Source: Pseudomonadota bacterium
GTDB lineage: Bacteria > Pseudomonadota > Alphaproteobacteria > Azospirillales > Azospirillaceae
Assembly: GCA_023412175.1 (NCBI GenBank)
Contig: JAEYOB010000546.1
Span: 1-6,500, forward strand
DNA: 6,500 nt
Reading direction: 5' to 3'
Positions 1 to 6,500 of the stretch are shown piece after piece. The position numbers and the translations under genes were made by a program. The notes beneath the pieces are model-generated. The model made no database searches. It worked only from the letters and a program-made list of their open reading frames with translations, and was not told where the DNA came from. Positions within the stretch are counted from its first letter, which is position 1. Each line of letters begins with the position of its first letter.

Positions 1-372
1 CTGGTGGTGAAGCCGGTCGGCGAGGCCGGCGGCTACGGCATCACCATAGGCCCGCGCGCCACGAGGGCGGAACTGGACGAGTGCCGCGCCAAGCTGATCG
101 CCGACCCGGCCAATTACATCAGCCAGCCGGTGGTGGACCTGTCGGTCTGCCCGACCGTCACCGCCGACGGCATCGAGCCGCGCCACGTCGACCTGCGCCC
201 CTTCGCCGTGACGGGATCGAAGACCTGGGTGCTGCCCGGCGGCCTGTCGCGGGTGGCGTTGCAGAAGGGAACGCTGATCGTGAACTCGTCGCAGGGCGGC
301 GGATCAAAGGACACCTGGGTTCTTGAGGATGGGGTCCTTGAGGAAGGAACGCCGGAAGGAGACGTGGCATGA
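1..372 (+). CDS. Circularly permuted ATP-grasp protein, C-terminal part (5' end outside window)
   Basis: The reading frame is open from the first base and encodes about 123 residues of a protein that starts upstream; full members are usually about 470 residues. The visible part has the family's C-terminal signatures: [12 protein letters not shown] at the left edge, a glycine-rich nucleotide-binding type strand and loop; then [11 protein letters not shown] near residues 62-72; then [12 protein letters not shown] followed by [15 protein letters not shown]. These are typical of circularly permuted type 2 ATP-grasp proteins (DUF404/DUF407, COG2308). ATP-grasp enzymes activate a carboxylate as an acyl phosphate and join it to an amine or similar nucleophile; the substrate of this branch is not established. 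The stop TGA (370-372) overlaps the ATG of the next gene by the ATGA arrangement, so the two are almost surely translationally coupled. The tail after the last motif is short and acidic. The family call is confident, the biochemical role is not. Confidence 0.9.
   Translation: MVVKPVGEAGGYGITIGPRATRAELDECRAKLIADPANYISQPVVDLSVCPTVTADGIEPRHVDLRPFAVTGSKTWVLPGGLSRVALQKGTLIVNSSQGGGSKDTWVLEDGVLEEGTPEGDVA
356..361 (+). promoter_or_regulatory. Ribosome binding site of the alpha-E gene
   Basis: AAGGAG lies 7 nt before the ATG at 369, inside the last codons of the upstream ATP-grasp gene. It is a near-consensus Shine-Dalgarno sequence and fixes the start of the alpha-E gene. Confidence 0.75.
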
Positions 373-1346
373 ACCTCCTCGCCCGCTACGCCGAATCCAT
401 CTTCTGGATGGCGCGCTACATGGAGCGCGCGGAGAACCTGGCGCGCGTCCTCGACGTGCAGGAGACCTTCGTACGCGACACGCGCGGCGCCACGGACTGG
501 CTGTCGGTGGTGCAGCTCTACGCCGACGAGGAGGCGTTCTTCGCCCGGCATTCGACGGCGACCGCCGAGACGGTCGTGCCGTTCTACGTGCTGGACGCGC
601 AGAACCCCAACTCGCTGGTCTCCATGGTCCGGGCGGCGCGGGAGAACGCCCGGACCCTCCGCCCCTGGATCTCGACCGAGATGTGGTCGCAGATCAACGT
701 CTTCTACAATCACCTGCTGTCGCTGACGCCCCGGGACGTGGCGATGCAGCACCTCAGCCGGGTTTGCCGGACCATCAAGGAGGCCTGCCAGACCCACGCC
801 GGCATCACCGAGGGCACCTTCTACCGGGACCAGGGCTGGTACTTCTACCAGCTCGGCAAATACATCGAGCGCGCCGACCAGACGACACGCCTCCTGGACA
901 TCAAGTACCACACGCTGCTGCCGTCGCCCGCTCACCTCGGCTCGTCGCTGGACATGCAGCAATGGTGCACGGTGCTGCGCTCCGCGGCGGGCTACCACGC
1001 CTTCCGGCGCGTCTACCCGCGCGGCATGACACCCACCACGGTCGCCGGGTTCATCCTGTTCAACGAGGGGTTCCCCCGGTCGGTGGTCATGTGCGTCCGG
1101 CAGATCGACGGGCTGTTGACGCGGCTCAAGTCGCGCTACACTTTGCGCCGAGGCAGCGAGGCCATGGAGAAGGTCGACGAATTGCTGGCAACCATCCTGA
1201 ACCGTCCCATCGAAGCCGTGATCGCCGGCGGCCTGCACGAGTACCTGGACTGGGTGCAGCAGCAGCTGATCGGCATCACCGCGGAGATCGGGCACGCGTT
1301 CTTCGGCCAGCAGCCGGCTCCCCTCGCCCAGGAACAGGTTCAATAG
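369..1346 (+). CDS. Alpha-E domain-containing protein (DUF403)
   Basis: This 325-residue, all-helical soluble protein belongs to the alpha-E family (DUF403, COG2307), whose members are usually about 310-320 residues. The N-terminus [28 protein letters not shown] is the family's hallmark, with conserved glutamates on helices. A second similar segment, [19 protein letters not shown], occurs at residues 160-178. Further conserved-looking blocks are [12 protein letters not shown] (about 228-239) and the C-terminal helices around residues 264-310. No signal peptide or membrane segment is visible. The biochemical activity is unknown. Members occur next to circularly permuted ATP-grasp proteins and often transglutaminase-like proteins, and comparative genomics has predicted a role in peptide ligation or modification. 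Here the ATG overlaps the stop of the ATP-grasp gene, which supports a functional pair. The start is supported by the AAGGAG site 7 nt upstream. It may be transcribed with bpt, which begins 22 nt downstream. Confidence 0.93.
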   Translation: MNLLARYAESIFWMARYMERAENLARVLDVQETFVRDTRGATDWLSVVQLYADEEAFFARHSTATAETVVPFYVLDAQNPNSLVSMVRAARENARTLRPWISTEMWSQINVFYNHLLSLTPRDVAMQHLSRVCRTIKEACQTHAGITEGTFYRDQGWYFYQLGKYIERADQTTRLLDIKYHTLLPSPAHLGSSLDMQQWCTVLRSAAGYHAFRRVYPRGMTPTTVAGFILFNEGFPRSVVMCVRQIDGLLTRLKSRYTLRRGSEAMEKVDELLATILNRPIEAVIAGGLHEYLDWVQQQLIGITAEIGHAFFGQQPAPLAQEQVQ

Positions 1347-1368
1347 GCCGAGGTCCGATAGGCGACGC

Positions 1369-2109
1369 ATGTCGATCATCCCGCCGCACCACCGGCCGCT
1401 CCAGCAGTTCTTCCGCTCCGGCCCGATGCCGTGCCCCTACCTTCCCGGCCGGGTCGAGCGGAAGCTGTTCACCCGGCTGTCCGGTCCCTTCGCGGCGGAG
1501 GTGAACTCGACGCTGTCGCGCGCCGGCTTCCGGCGCAGCCACGACATCGTCTATCGGCCGGTGTGCCCGACCTGCACCGCCTGCGTGCCGGTGCGCATCG
1601 CGGTTGACGCGTTCGAGCCCACCCGCTCGCAACGGCGCGTCATGCGCGTCAACGAGGACCTGACGCTCGGCGATGCGCCGGCCGTTGCGACCGGCGAGCA
1701 GTACCGGCTGTTCGCCACCTACCAGGCGTCCCGGCACGGCGACTCCGACATGGCGCGCATGGCCATGGCGGACTTCGCGGCGATGATCGACGAGGGGCGG
1801 GCCGAAACGTCGTTGTGCGAGGCGCGCGACGGCAAAGGACGGCTGATCGCCTGCATGCTCACCGACCGGCTGGGCGACGGCTATTCGGCGGTCTACAGCT
1901 TCTACGACGCGGCGCTGGAGAAGCGCAGCCTCGGCACCCTCATGATTCTCGGCCTGATCGAGCGCGCCCGCGCCGAGGGATTGCCGTACGTCTATCTCGG
2001 CTACTGGATCTCGCAGAGCCGCAAGATGGCCTACAAGGCGCGCTTCCGGCCGTTGGAAGCGCTGGGCCGCGACGGCTGGCATCGCCTGCCGGACGACGCC
2101 ACGCCGTAA
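1369..2109 (+). CDS. bpt: Aspartate/glutamate leucyltransferase (bacterial N-end rule aminoacyl-tRNA-protein transferase)
   Basis: The 246-residue product matches the Bpt/Ate family (COG2935) over its whole usual length. The N-terminal domain has QQFFRSGPMPCPYLPGRVERKLFT (residues 12-35) and the cysteine cluster CPTCTAC (66-72). The C-terminal GNAT-like domain carries YSFYDAALEKRSLGT (176-190), LIERARAEGLPYVYLGYW (196-213) and SRKMAYKARFRPLE (217-230). Bpt enzymes use aminoacyl-tRNA, leucine in the characterised Vibrio vulnificus Bpt, to add a destabilising residue to proteins beginning with Asp or Glu. This marks them for ClpS/ClpAP degradation in the cytoplasm. Sequence alone does not settle whether Leu or Arg is transferred. 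The start is fixed by the family N-terminus; there is no in-frame alternative just upstream, and the ribosome binding site is weak (CGAGGT far upstream or AGGCGA very close). It lies 22 nt after the alpha-E gene and is probably co-transcribed with it. Confidence 0.93.
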   Translation: MSIIPPHHRPLQQFFRSGPMPCPYLPGRVERKLFTRLSGPFAAEVNSTLSRAGFRRSHDIVYRPVCPTCTACVPVRIAVDAFEPTRSQRRVMRVNEDLTLGDAPAVATGEQYRLFATYQASRHGDSDMARMAMADFAAMIDEGRAETSLCEARDGKGRLIACMLTDRLGDGYSAVYSFYDAALEKRSLGTLMILGLIERARAEGLPYVYLGYWISQSRKMAYKARFRPLEALGRDGWHRLPDDATP

Positions 2110-2176
2110 TCCCCTCCGGAAACTTATGGCTTCTTGCCCTCTTGCGCGGAGGCCCTTTCTTCCGTCAAAAGAGGCG

Positions 2177-2193
2177 CAAAGGTGTTACCATTT
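2177..2193. promoter_or_regulatory. Candidate GntR/FadR-type operator (site A)
   Basis: On the minus strand this reads AAATGGTAACACCTTTG, with a GGT-N3-ACC core flanked by A/T. FadR-subfamily GntR regulators use this core; the E. coli PdhR site, recalled as AATTGGTAAGACCAATT, agrees at 12 of 17 positions. PdhR senses pyruvate, which would suit a 2-oxo acid transporter. The 11-mer TTACCATTTCC (2185-2195) recurs exactly at 5983-5993, upstream of the matching binding-protein gene. The sequence match is seen; the regulator class is inferred. Confidence 0.4.
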
Positions 2194-2240
2194 CCGCCAG
2201 CGCCGTAAGGGATATCCGTACCTTGCGGCGGGTTTGCGAA

Positions 2241-2255
2241 TCAGGGACACCCTGA
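2241..2255. promoter_or_regulatory. Perfect hyphenated dyad, possible operator
   Basis: TCAGGG-ACA-CCCTGA is a perfect 6-bp inverted repeat with a 3-nt centre, 66 nt before the chosen TRAP start. With such a small loop it could be either a protein-binding site or a hairpin in the 5' untranslated leader. No known regulator is recognised from it. Confidence 0.35.
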
Positions 2256-2307
2256 CGGTTGAATCGGGCGCCAAGAACCGGGCGGGCTGAAGCCTGCTGG
2301 CGAGAAC

Positions 2308-2314
2308 AGGGAGA
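2308..2314 (+). promoter_or_regulatory. Ribosome binding site deciding a TTG start
   Basis: AGGGAGA is followed by a 7-nt gap and then TTG at 2322. It is the best Shine-Dalgarno sequence in the region and favours this start over the upstream in-frame TTG at 2259. Confidence 0.6.
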
Positions 2315-2321
2315 ATCATCT

Positions 2322-2861
2322 TTGAACATCCTGCTCAAACTGAGCGGGCTGATCGATGCACTCAATGAGGCCATCGGCAAGCTCGTCTATTGGCTGGTTC
2401 TGGTCGCGGTGGTGATCAGCGCCGGCAACGCAACGGTCCGCTATGTGTTCAGCACCAGTTCCAACGCATGGCTGGAGCTGCAATGGTACCTGTTCTCGGC
2501 GGTGTTCCTGCTGTGCTCGGGCTATACGCTGCTGCGCAACGAGCACATCCGCATCGACATCGTCATCGGCCGCTTCTCCAAGCGCGTGCATGCCTGGGTC
2601 GACATCTTCGGGTTCCTTTTCTTCATGTTCCCGGCGGTGCTGCTGATCCTGTGGCTGTCCTGGCCGATGTTCTGGGATTCGTACATCCACAGCGAGATGT
2701 CCAACAACGCCGGCGGCCTGATCCGCTGGCCGGTCAAGATCCTGGTGCCCATCGGCTTCCTGCTGCTGAGCCTGCAGGGCGTGTCGGAGCTCATCAAGCG
2801 CATCGCCTTCCTGATGGGCCTGCGCGACGAGCCCGGCGAGAAGATGCACAGCCACTCCTAA
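2322..2861 (+). CDS. TRAP transporter small permease subunit (DctQ/FcbT2-like)
   Basis: This 179-residue inner-membrane protein has four hydrophobic helices, at about residues 21-43, 52-72, 92-114 and 138-159. This is the normal size and topology of the TRAP small subunit. It carries the family's features: GNATVRYVF at the end of helix 1, the amphipathic WLELQWYLFSAVFLL stretch, and NEHIRIDI (73-80), the counterpart of the usual H-(V/I)-R-(V/I)-D motif. The details are closest to the mannitol/chloroaromatic-type small permeases (COG4665). With the large subunit it forms the membrane complex that accepts ligand from the binding protein and couples uptake to Na+. I chose the TTG at 2322 because of the AGGGAGA site and because residues coded upstream are polar and unlike the family; the frame also stays open back to a TTG at 2259, which would add 21 residues. 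The large subunit gene starts 19 nt after the stop. Confidence 0.92.
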   Translation: MNILLKLSGLIDALNEAIGKLVYWLVLVAVVISAGNATVRYVFSTSSNAWLELQWYLFSAVFLLCSGYTLLRNEHIRIDIVIGRFSKRVHAWVDIFGFLFFMFPAVLLILWLSWPMFWDSYIHSEMSNNAGGLIRWPVKILVPIGFLLLSLQGVSELIKRIAFLMGLRDEPGEKMHSHS

Positions 2862-2880
2862 GGCCGGGGACACGCCTCAT

Positions 2881-4404
2881 ATGACCGCTTTCCTGATCGA
2901 AAACATGGCGCCCCTGATGTTCGGGGCGCTGGTGATCTTCCTGCTGCTGGGTTTTCCCGTCGCCTTCGCGCTGGCCGCCAACGGCATGGTGTTCGGCCTC
3001 GTGGGGATCGAGCTTGGGCTGCTCACGCCCGCGCTGTTCCAGGCCCTGCCGGAACGCGTCTTCGGCATCATGCAGAACGACACCCTGCTCGCGATCCCGT
3101 TCTTCACCTTCATGGGCTTGATCCTTGAACGATCAGGCATGGCCGAGGATCTTCTGGACACCGTCGGCCAGTTGTTCGGGCCGATACGCGGCGGCCTCGC
3201 CTACGCGGTGATCTTCGTGGGCGCGCTGCTGGCCGCCACCACCGGCGTCGTGGCCGCGTCGGTGATCTCCATGGGCCTGATCTCGCTGCCGATCATGATG
3301 CGCTACGGCTACGACCGGCGGGTGGCGACCGGCGTCATCGCGGCGTCGGGCACGCTGGCGCAGATCATCCCGCCGTCGCTGGTGCTGATCATCCTGGCCG
3401 ACCAGCTCGGCCGATCGGTCGGCGACATGTACGCCGGCGCCCTGTTCCCCGGCCTGGTGCTGACCGCGATGTACGCCGGCTACATCCTGATCATCAGCCT
3501 GATCAACCCGCAGGCCGCCCCGGCCCTGCCGCCGGAAGCCCGCACGCTGCACGGCATGAAGCTGCTGGTCCGGGTGATCGTTTCGCTGGTGCCGCCGCTG
3601 GTGCTGATCTTCCTGGTGCTGGGCACCATCTTCCTGGGCATCGCGACGCCGACCGAGGGTGGCGCCATGGGTGCCGCGGGCGCCCTGCTCCTGGCGCTGG
3701 CCAAGCGCCAGCTGTCCTGGTCGCTGATGCGGCAGGCGATGGACACCACCGCAAAGCTGTCTACCTTCGTGGTGTTCATCCTGATCGGTTCGACGGTGTT
3801 CGGCCTGACGTTCCGTGCCGTCAACGGCGATCTCTGGGTCGAGCATTTGATGACCGGCCTGCCGGGCGGCGCCCTGGGCTTCCTGATCGTCTGCAACATC
3901 CTGATCTTCGTGCTCGCCTTCTTCCTCGATTTCTTCGAGCTGGCCTTCATCATCGTGCCGCTGCTCGGGCCGGTGGCCGACAAGCTGGGCATCGACCTGA
4001 TCTGGTTCGGCGTGCTGCTGGGCGTCAACATGCAGACCTCGTTCATGCACCCGCCCTTCGGCTTCGCGCTCTTCTATCTGCGCTCGGTGGCGCCACGCAG
4101 CGACTACATCGACAAGATAACAGGCAAGATGATCGGGAAGATCACCACCGGCCAGATCTACTGGGGTGCCGTGCCCTTCGTGGTCATCCAGCTCATCATG
4201 GTGGCTATCGTCATCATGTTCCCGGAACTGGTGCTCTCCAATCTCGACCGGGGGCCGCAGATCGACCCCAGCACCATCCAGATCGAGATCCCGCAGATGG
4301 ATTTCGGCGCCCCACCGGACTATCCGGGCCAGGAGCCGCAGCCCGGATCCGACAATTCCGGCAGTGTCGACGACATCATGAAGCAACTACAACAGAACCA
4401 ATGA
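2881..4404 (+). CDS. TRAP transporter large permease subunit (DctM/FcbT3-like)
   Basis: This 507-residue polytopic membrane protein is the transport-path subunit of a TRAP system. Family blocks appear in order: LLLGFPVAFAL (21-31), LLAIPFFTFMGLILERSG (69-86), ASGTLAQIIPPSLVLIILAD (155-174), QLGRSVGDMYAGALFPGL (175-192), GIATPTEGGAMGAAGAL (253-269), FFLDFFELAFIIVPLLGP (347-364) and QTSFMHPPFGFALFYLR (385-401). The style is that of the mannitol/chloroaromatic group (COG4664). The subunit moves ligand inward with Na+ by an elevator-type mechanism known for the family. The last membrane helix ends near residue 448. About 50 further residues rich in Pro, Gln, Gly and Asp/Glu make the protein longer than the common 425-450. 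The ATG at 2881 follows GGGGA (2866-2870) at a 10-nt gap. The gene is co-transcribed with the small subunit and ends before the terminator near 4480. Confidence 0.95.
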   Translation: MTAFLIENMAPLMFGALVIFLLLGFPVAFALAANGMVFGLVGIELGLLTPALFQALPERVFGIMQNDTLLAIPFFTFMGLILERSGMAEDLLDTVGQLFGPIRGGLAYAVIFVGALLAATTGVVAASVISMGLISLPIMMRYGYDRRVATGVIAASGTLAQIIPPSLVLIILADQLGRSVGDMYAGALFPGLVLTAMYAGYILIISLINPQAAPALPPEARTLHGMKLLVRVIVSLVPPLVLIFLVLGTIFLGIATPTEGGAMGAAGALLLALAKRQLSWSLMRQAMDTTAKLSTFVVFILIGSTVFGLTFRAVNGDLWVEHLMTGLPGGALGFLIVCNILIFVLAFFLDFFELAFIIVPLLGPVADKLGIDLIWFGVLLGVNMQTSFMHPPFGFALFYLRSVAPRSDYIDKITGKMIGKITTGQIYWGAVPFVVIQLIMVAIVIMFPELVLSNLDRGPQIDPSTIQIEIPQMDFGAPPDYPGQEPQPGSDNSGSVDDIMKQLQQNQ

Positions 4405-4414
4405 CCCTGAAGCC

Positions 4415-4441
4415 CCTCCCCGGTGCCCGCCACCGGGGAGG
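4415..4441 (+). repeat. Perfect 11-bp stem-loop after the large permease stop
   Basis: Arms 4415-4425 (CCTCCCCGGTG) and 4431-4441 (CACCGGGGAGG) pair perfectly around the 5-nt loop CCCGC, starting 10 nt after the permease stop. No T-run follows, so it is not a classical terminator by itself. It may protect the 3' end of the permease mRNA or act as a pause site ahead of the terminator at 4479-4504. Confidence 0.6.
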
Positions 4442-4478
4442 AAGGGTTGCCGGCTTCGGCATCCTCCCCGACCAAAAG

Positions 4479-4504
4479 AAAAGCCCCGCTTTCGCGGGGC
4501 TTTT
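4479..4504. terminator. Bidirectional intrinsic terminator between convergent TRAP genes
   Basis: An 11-bp perfect stem, AAAAGCCCCGC / GCGGGGCTTTT, closes on the 4-nt loop TTTC. On the plus strand the right arm runs into a block of seven T (4501-4507). On the minus strand the complement of 4474-4482 gives TTTTCTTTT. It therefore suits ending both the permease transcript and the convergent binding-protein transcript. Confidence 0.93.
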
Positions 4505-4549
4505 TTTATGCTTGGGCCCCCACGCAGGAGAGCCTTCGCGGATGCAGGG

Positions 4550-5957
<1,408 letters not shown>

Positions 5958-5974
5958 TATCAAGCAAAAGCATG

Positions 5975-5991
5975 GCTGGGCCTTACCATTT
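5975..5991. promoter_or_regulatory. Candidate GntR/FadR-type operator (site B), partner of site A
   Basis: The minus strand reads AAATGGTAAGGCCCAGC. The core is GGT-AAG-GCC, one base from GGT-N3-ACC, and 12 of 17 positions match the recalled PdhR operator. The 11-mer TTACCATTTCC at 5983-5993 is identical to that at 2185-2195, and the match extends to 16 of 21 positions (2181-2201 against 5979-5999). The site is 12 nt upstream of the proposed -35 element. Confidence 0.38.
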
Positions 5992-5998
5992 CCCGAAG

Positions 5999-6026
5999 CT
6001 TTTGCGATGGGACATTTCCGCAAAGG
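5999..6026. repeat. Inverted repeat CTTTTGCG-N12-CGCAAAGG
   Basis: Two 8-nt arms pair with one G-T pair, separated by 12 nt, just upstream (minus strand) of site B. The right arm with the next base, CGCAAAGGT (6019-6027), also occurs at 2175-2183 before the permease genes. The repeat may be another binding site for the same control circuit. Confidence 0.3.
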
Positions 6027-6167
6027 TTGCTGAAAACGGCCATCAACACCACCGTCCAGCAGAGGAAAGGATCGGGAAGGACGGCGCCCGGTCACTACGA
6101 CGCCCAACAATCGGAGCAGGCGCTCAGACATTCCCGCTAAAAACCGGAACATCAGCCAAGACATGAA

Positions 6168-6197
6168 AAAGCCCGGCAGCCATAGGCTCCGGGCTTT
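6168..6197. terminator. Bidirectional terminator-like hairpin
   Basis: The outer arms AAAGCCCGG and CCGGGCTTT pair perfectly. The inner arms AGCC and GGCT (one bulged C at 6177) close on the loop ATA. The plus strand continues with the T-rich AGTTTTATTTTATTTG; the minus strand continues with a run of T complementary to the A-run at 6166-6170. No clear gene ends directly before it on the plus strand, so it may terminate minus-strand transcription from beyond the window or an unrecognised small RNA. Confidence 0.75.
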
Positions 6198-6377
6198 AGT
6201 TTTATTTTATTTGTTTAACTATTGGCGTTTCCTCCCCCGAAACCGATCCGGCGTTTCCCGTTCGACTTCGCTTGTCTGCTTTATGCCAAAGTCGAAGGCT
6301 GCTTTGAAGAAATCTATGGTTATAGGCGCTGCCGCCTTTAGGGTGACCCGCAAACAATGCCAAGGATATACAACCAA
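6198..6377. other. AT-richer intergenic stretch without a recognisable gene
   Basis: This stretch is visibly richer in A/T than the rest of the window and contains no frame with the third-position G/C preference of the neighbouring genes. It holds an 8-bp inverted repeat (TTCGACTT 6261-6268 with AAGTCGAA 6289-6296, loop of 20) and two copies of GGCGTTTCC (6224-6232, 6250-6258). A frame from ATG 6283 to the stop at 6400-6402 would give a 39-residue basic peptide, but it has no ribosome binding site and the wrong codon bias. It could be foreign DNA, a gene remnant or a small RNA locus. Confidence 0.5.
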
Positions 6378-6409
6378 CAAGAGGTTACGCCTTAAGGCGT
6401 AACCTCTTG
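6378..6409. repeat. Perfect 32-bp palindrome
   Basis: Arms 6378-6391 (CAAGAGGTTACGCC) and 6396-6409 (GGCGTAACCTCTTG) are exact inverted copies, and the 4-nt centre TTAA is itself palindromic, so all 32 bases are symmetric. As RNA it makes a 14-bp stem. On the minus strand it is followed by T-rich TTGGTTGTAT, so it could be a weak terminator for a gene entering from the right. It could also be a binding site. Confidence 0.8.
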
Positions 6410-6417
6410 CCGAATCC

Positions 6418-6434
6418 CCGCGGTAATGCCGCGG
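6418..6434. repeat. Small GC hairpin
   Basis: CCGCGG (6418-6423) and CCGCGG (6429-6434) pair around the loop TAATG. It lies 6 nt after the possible minus-strand stop codon at 6443-6441 and before the 32-bp palindrome, giving two hairpins in tandem. Confidence 0.45.
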
Positions 6435-6440
6435 AGGCCC

Positions 6441-6500
6441 TCAATCCTCGCCCGCCGGCAGCGCGTGCCCGGCATCGTGGGCCGGGCGGCGGTGCAGCAG
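6441..6500 (-). CDS. Possible C-terminal end of a minus-strand gene (5' part outside window)
   Basis: Read on the minus strand from the right edge, the frame LLHRRPAHDAGHALPAGED ends with TGA at 6443-6441. Third positions are mostly G/C, as in the real genes here, and two hairpins follow the stop, as expected at a gene end. Nineteen residues are too few to name a family. The plus strand from ATG 6426 is also open to the edge, giving an Arg-rich peptide without a ribosome binding site, so the assignment is uncertain. Confidence 0.35.
   Translation of the reverse strand: MLHRRPAHDAGHALPAGED

Larger units (their letters stand above)
2110..2321. other. Intergenic regulatory region before the TRAP permease genes
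   Basis: No convincing gene is present in these 212 bases, which separate bpt from the TRAP operon. The region contains an imperfect inverted repeat, CCTCTTGCGC (2138-2147) with GCGCAAAGG (2174-2182). It also contains the GGT-N3-ACC dyad at 2177-2193, the TCAGGG-N3-CCCTGA dyad at 2241-2255, and a ribosome binding site at 2308-2314. There is no classical terminator with a T-run after bpt, so some read-through into the TRAP genes is possible. I do not see a strong sigma-70 promoter; TTACCA at 2185-2190 could serve as a -35 element overlapping the first dyad, but no good -10 follows at 17 nt. Confidence 0.6.

Noticed and set aside
114..1379. 421-codon open frame on the minus strand
   Set aside because: It lies opposite the ATP-grasp and alpha-E genes, which have clear family signatures. 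The minus-strand product is rich in Arg, His and Gly and resembles no family, as expected for a shadow frame in GC-rich DNA.
1276..2082. 268-codon open frame on the minus strand opposite bpt
   Set aside because: The plus-strand bpt protein is conserved over its full length. The antisense frame has low-complexity composition and no recognisable domain.
2259..2321. Upstream TTG start for the TRAP small permease adding 21 residues
   Set aside because: The added residues are polar and unlike the family N-terminus, and the TTG at 2322 has a much better placed AGGGAGA site.
3133..4386. 417-codon open frame on the minus strand opposite the TRAP large permease
   Set aside because: The product is dominated by His, Gln, Asp and Arg, the mirror of hydrophobic codons on the other strand. 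It is a shadow.
5972..6166. 64-codon plus-strand frame ending at the hairpin near 6168
   Set aside because: The closeness of its stop to a terminator is tempting, but there is no ribosome binding site, codon use lacks third-position G/C preference, and it overlaps the shared motif region.
6283..6402. 39-residue Lys/Arg-rich peptide frame running into the palindrome
   Set aside because: It has no ribosome binding site, codon use is unlike the host genes, and the stop codon falls within the palindrome. Foreign origin is possible but coding is not supported.

Overview
The window looks like a chromosomal segment of a high-GC alphaproteobacterium, most likely a Rhodospirillales-type organism. The basis is G/C at most third codon positions, a Bpt-type aminoacyl-tRNA-protein transferase, and a TRAP transporter whose binding protein closely resembles TakP of Rhodobacter sphaeroides. 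Family calls come from reading the proteins and from memory; no search was run.

Layout. (1) Positions 1-2109, plus strand: a probable three-gene run. It holds the C-terminal part of a circularly permuted ATP-grasp protein, an alpha-E (DUF403) protein joined to it by an ATGA stop/start overlap, and 22 nt later bpt, an N-degron leucyl/arginyl-transferase. The first two belong to a widespread, poorly understood module predicted to make or modify peptides. (2) Positions 2110-2321: a non-coding regulatory region. It holds a GGT-N3-ACC dyad resembling FadR-type GntR operators and a second dyad, TCAGGG-N3-CCCTGA. (3) Positions 2322-4404, plus strand: the small (DctQ/FcbT2-like) and large (DctM/FcbT3-like) membrane subunits of a TRAP transporter. 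(4) Positions 4405-4549: an 11-bp hairpin, then a strong bidirectional intrinsic terminator. (5) Positions 4550-5656, minus strand: the TakP-like, Tat-exported solute-binding protein of the same transporter, convergent with its permease genes. (6) Positions 5657-6440: no convincing long gene. The first part looks like a long structured leader and promoter region for the binding-protein gene, and contains a second copy of the site found before the permeases. The rest holds a bidirectional terminator-like hairpin, an AT-richer stretch, and a perfect 32-bp palindrome. (7) Positions 6441-6500: possibly the last 19 codons of a minus-strand gene.

How the genes work together: the three TRAP genes should encode one Na+-driven importer, probably for a 2-oxo acid or related monocarboxylate such as pyruvate or lactate. 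Its membrane and soluble parts are in separate convergent transcription units, so they can be expressed at different levels. The shared 11-mer TTACCATTTCC, inside a GGT-N3-(A/G)CC context upstream of both units, suggests one regulator co-ordinates them. No clearly unprecedented system is visible. The best leads are this shared site, the linkage of bpt to the ATP-grasp/alpha-E pair, and the palindrome-bearing AT-rich stretch near the right end.
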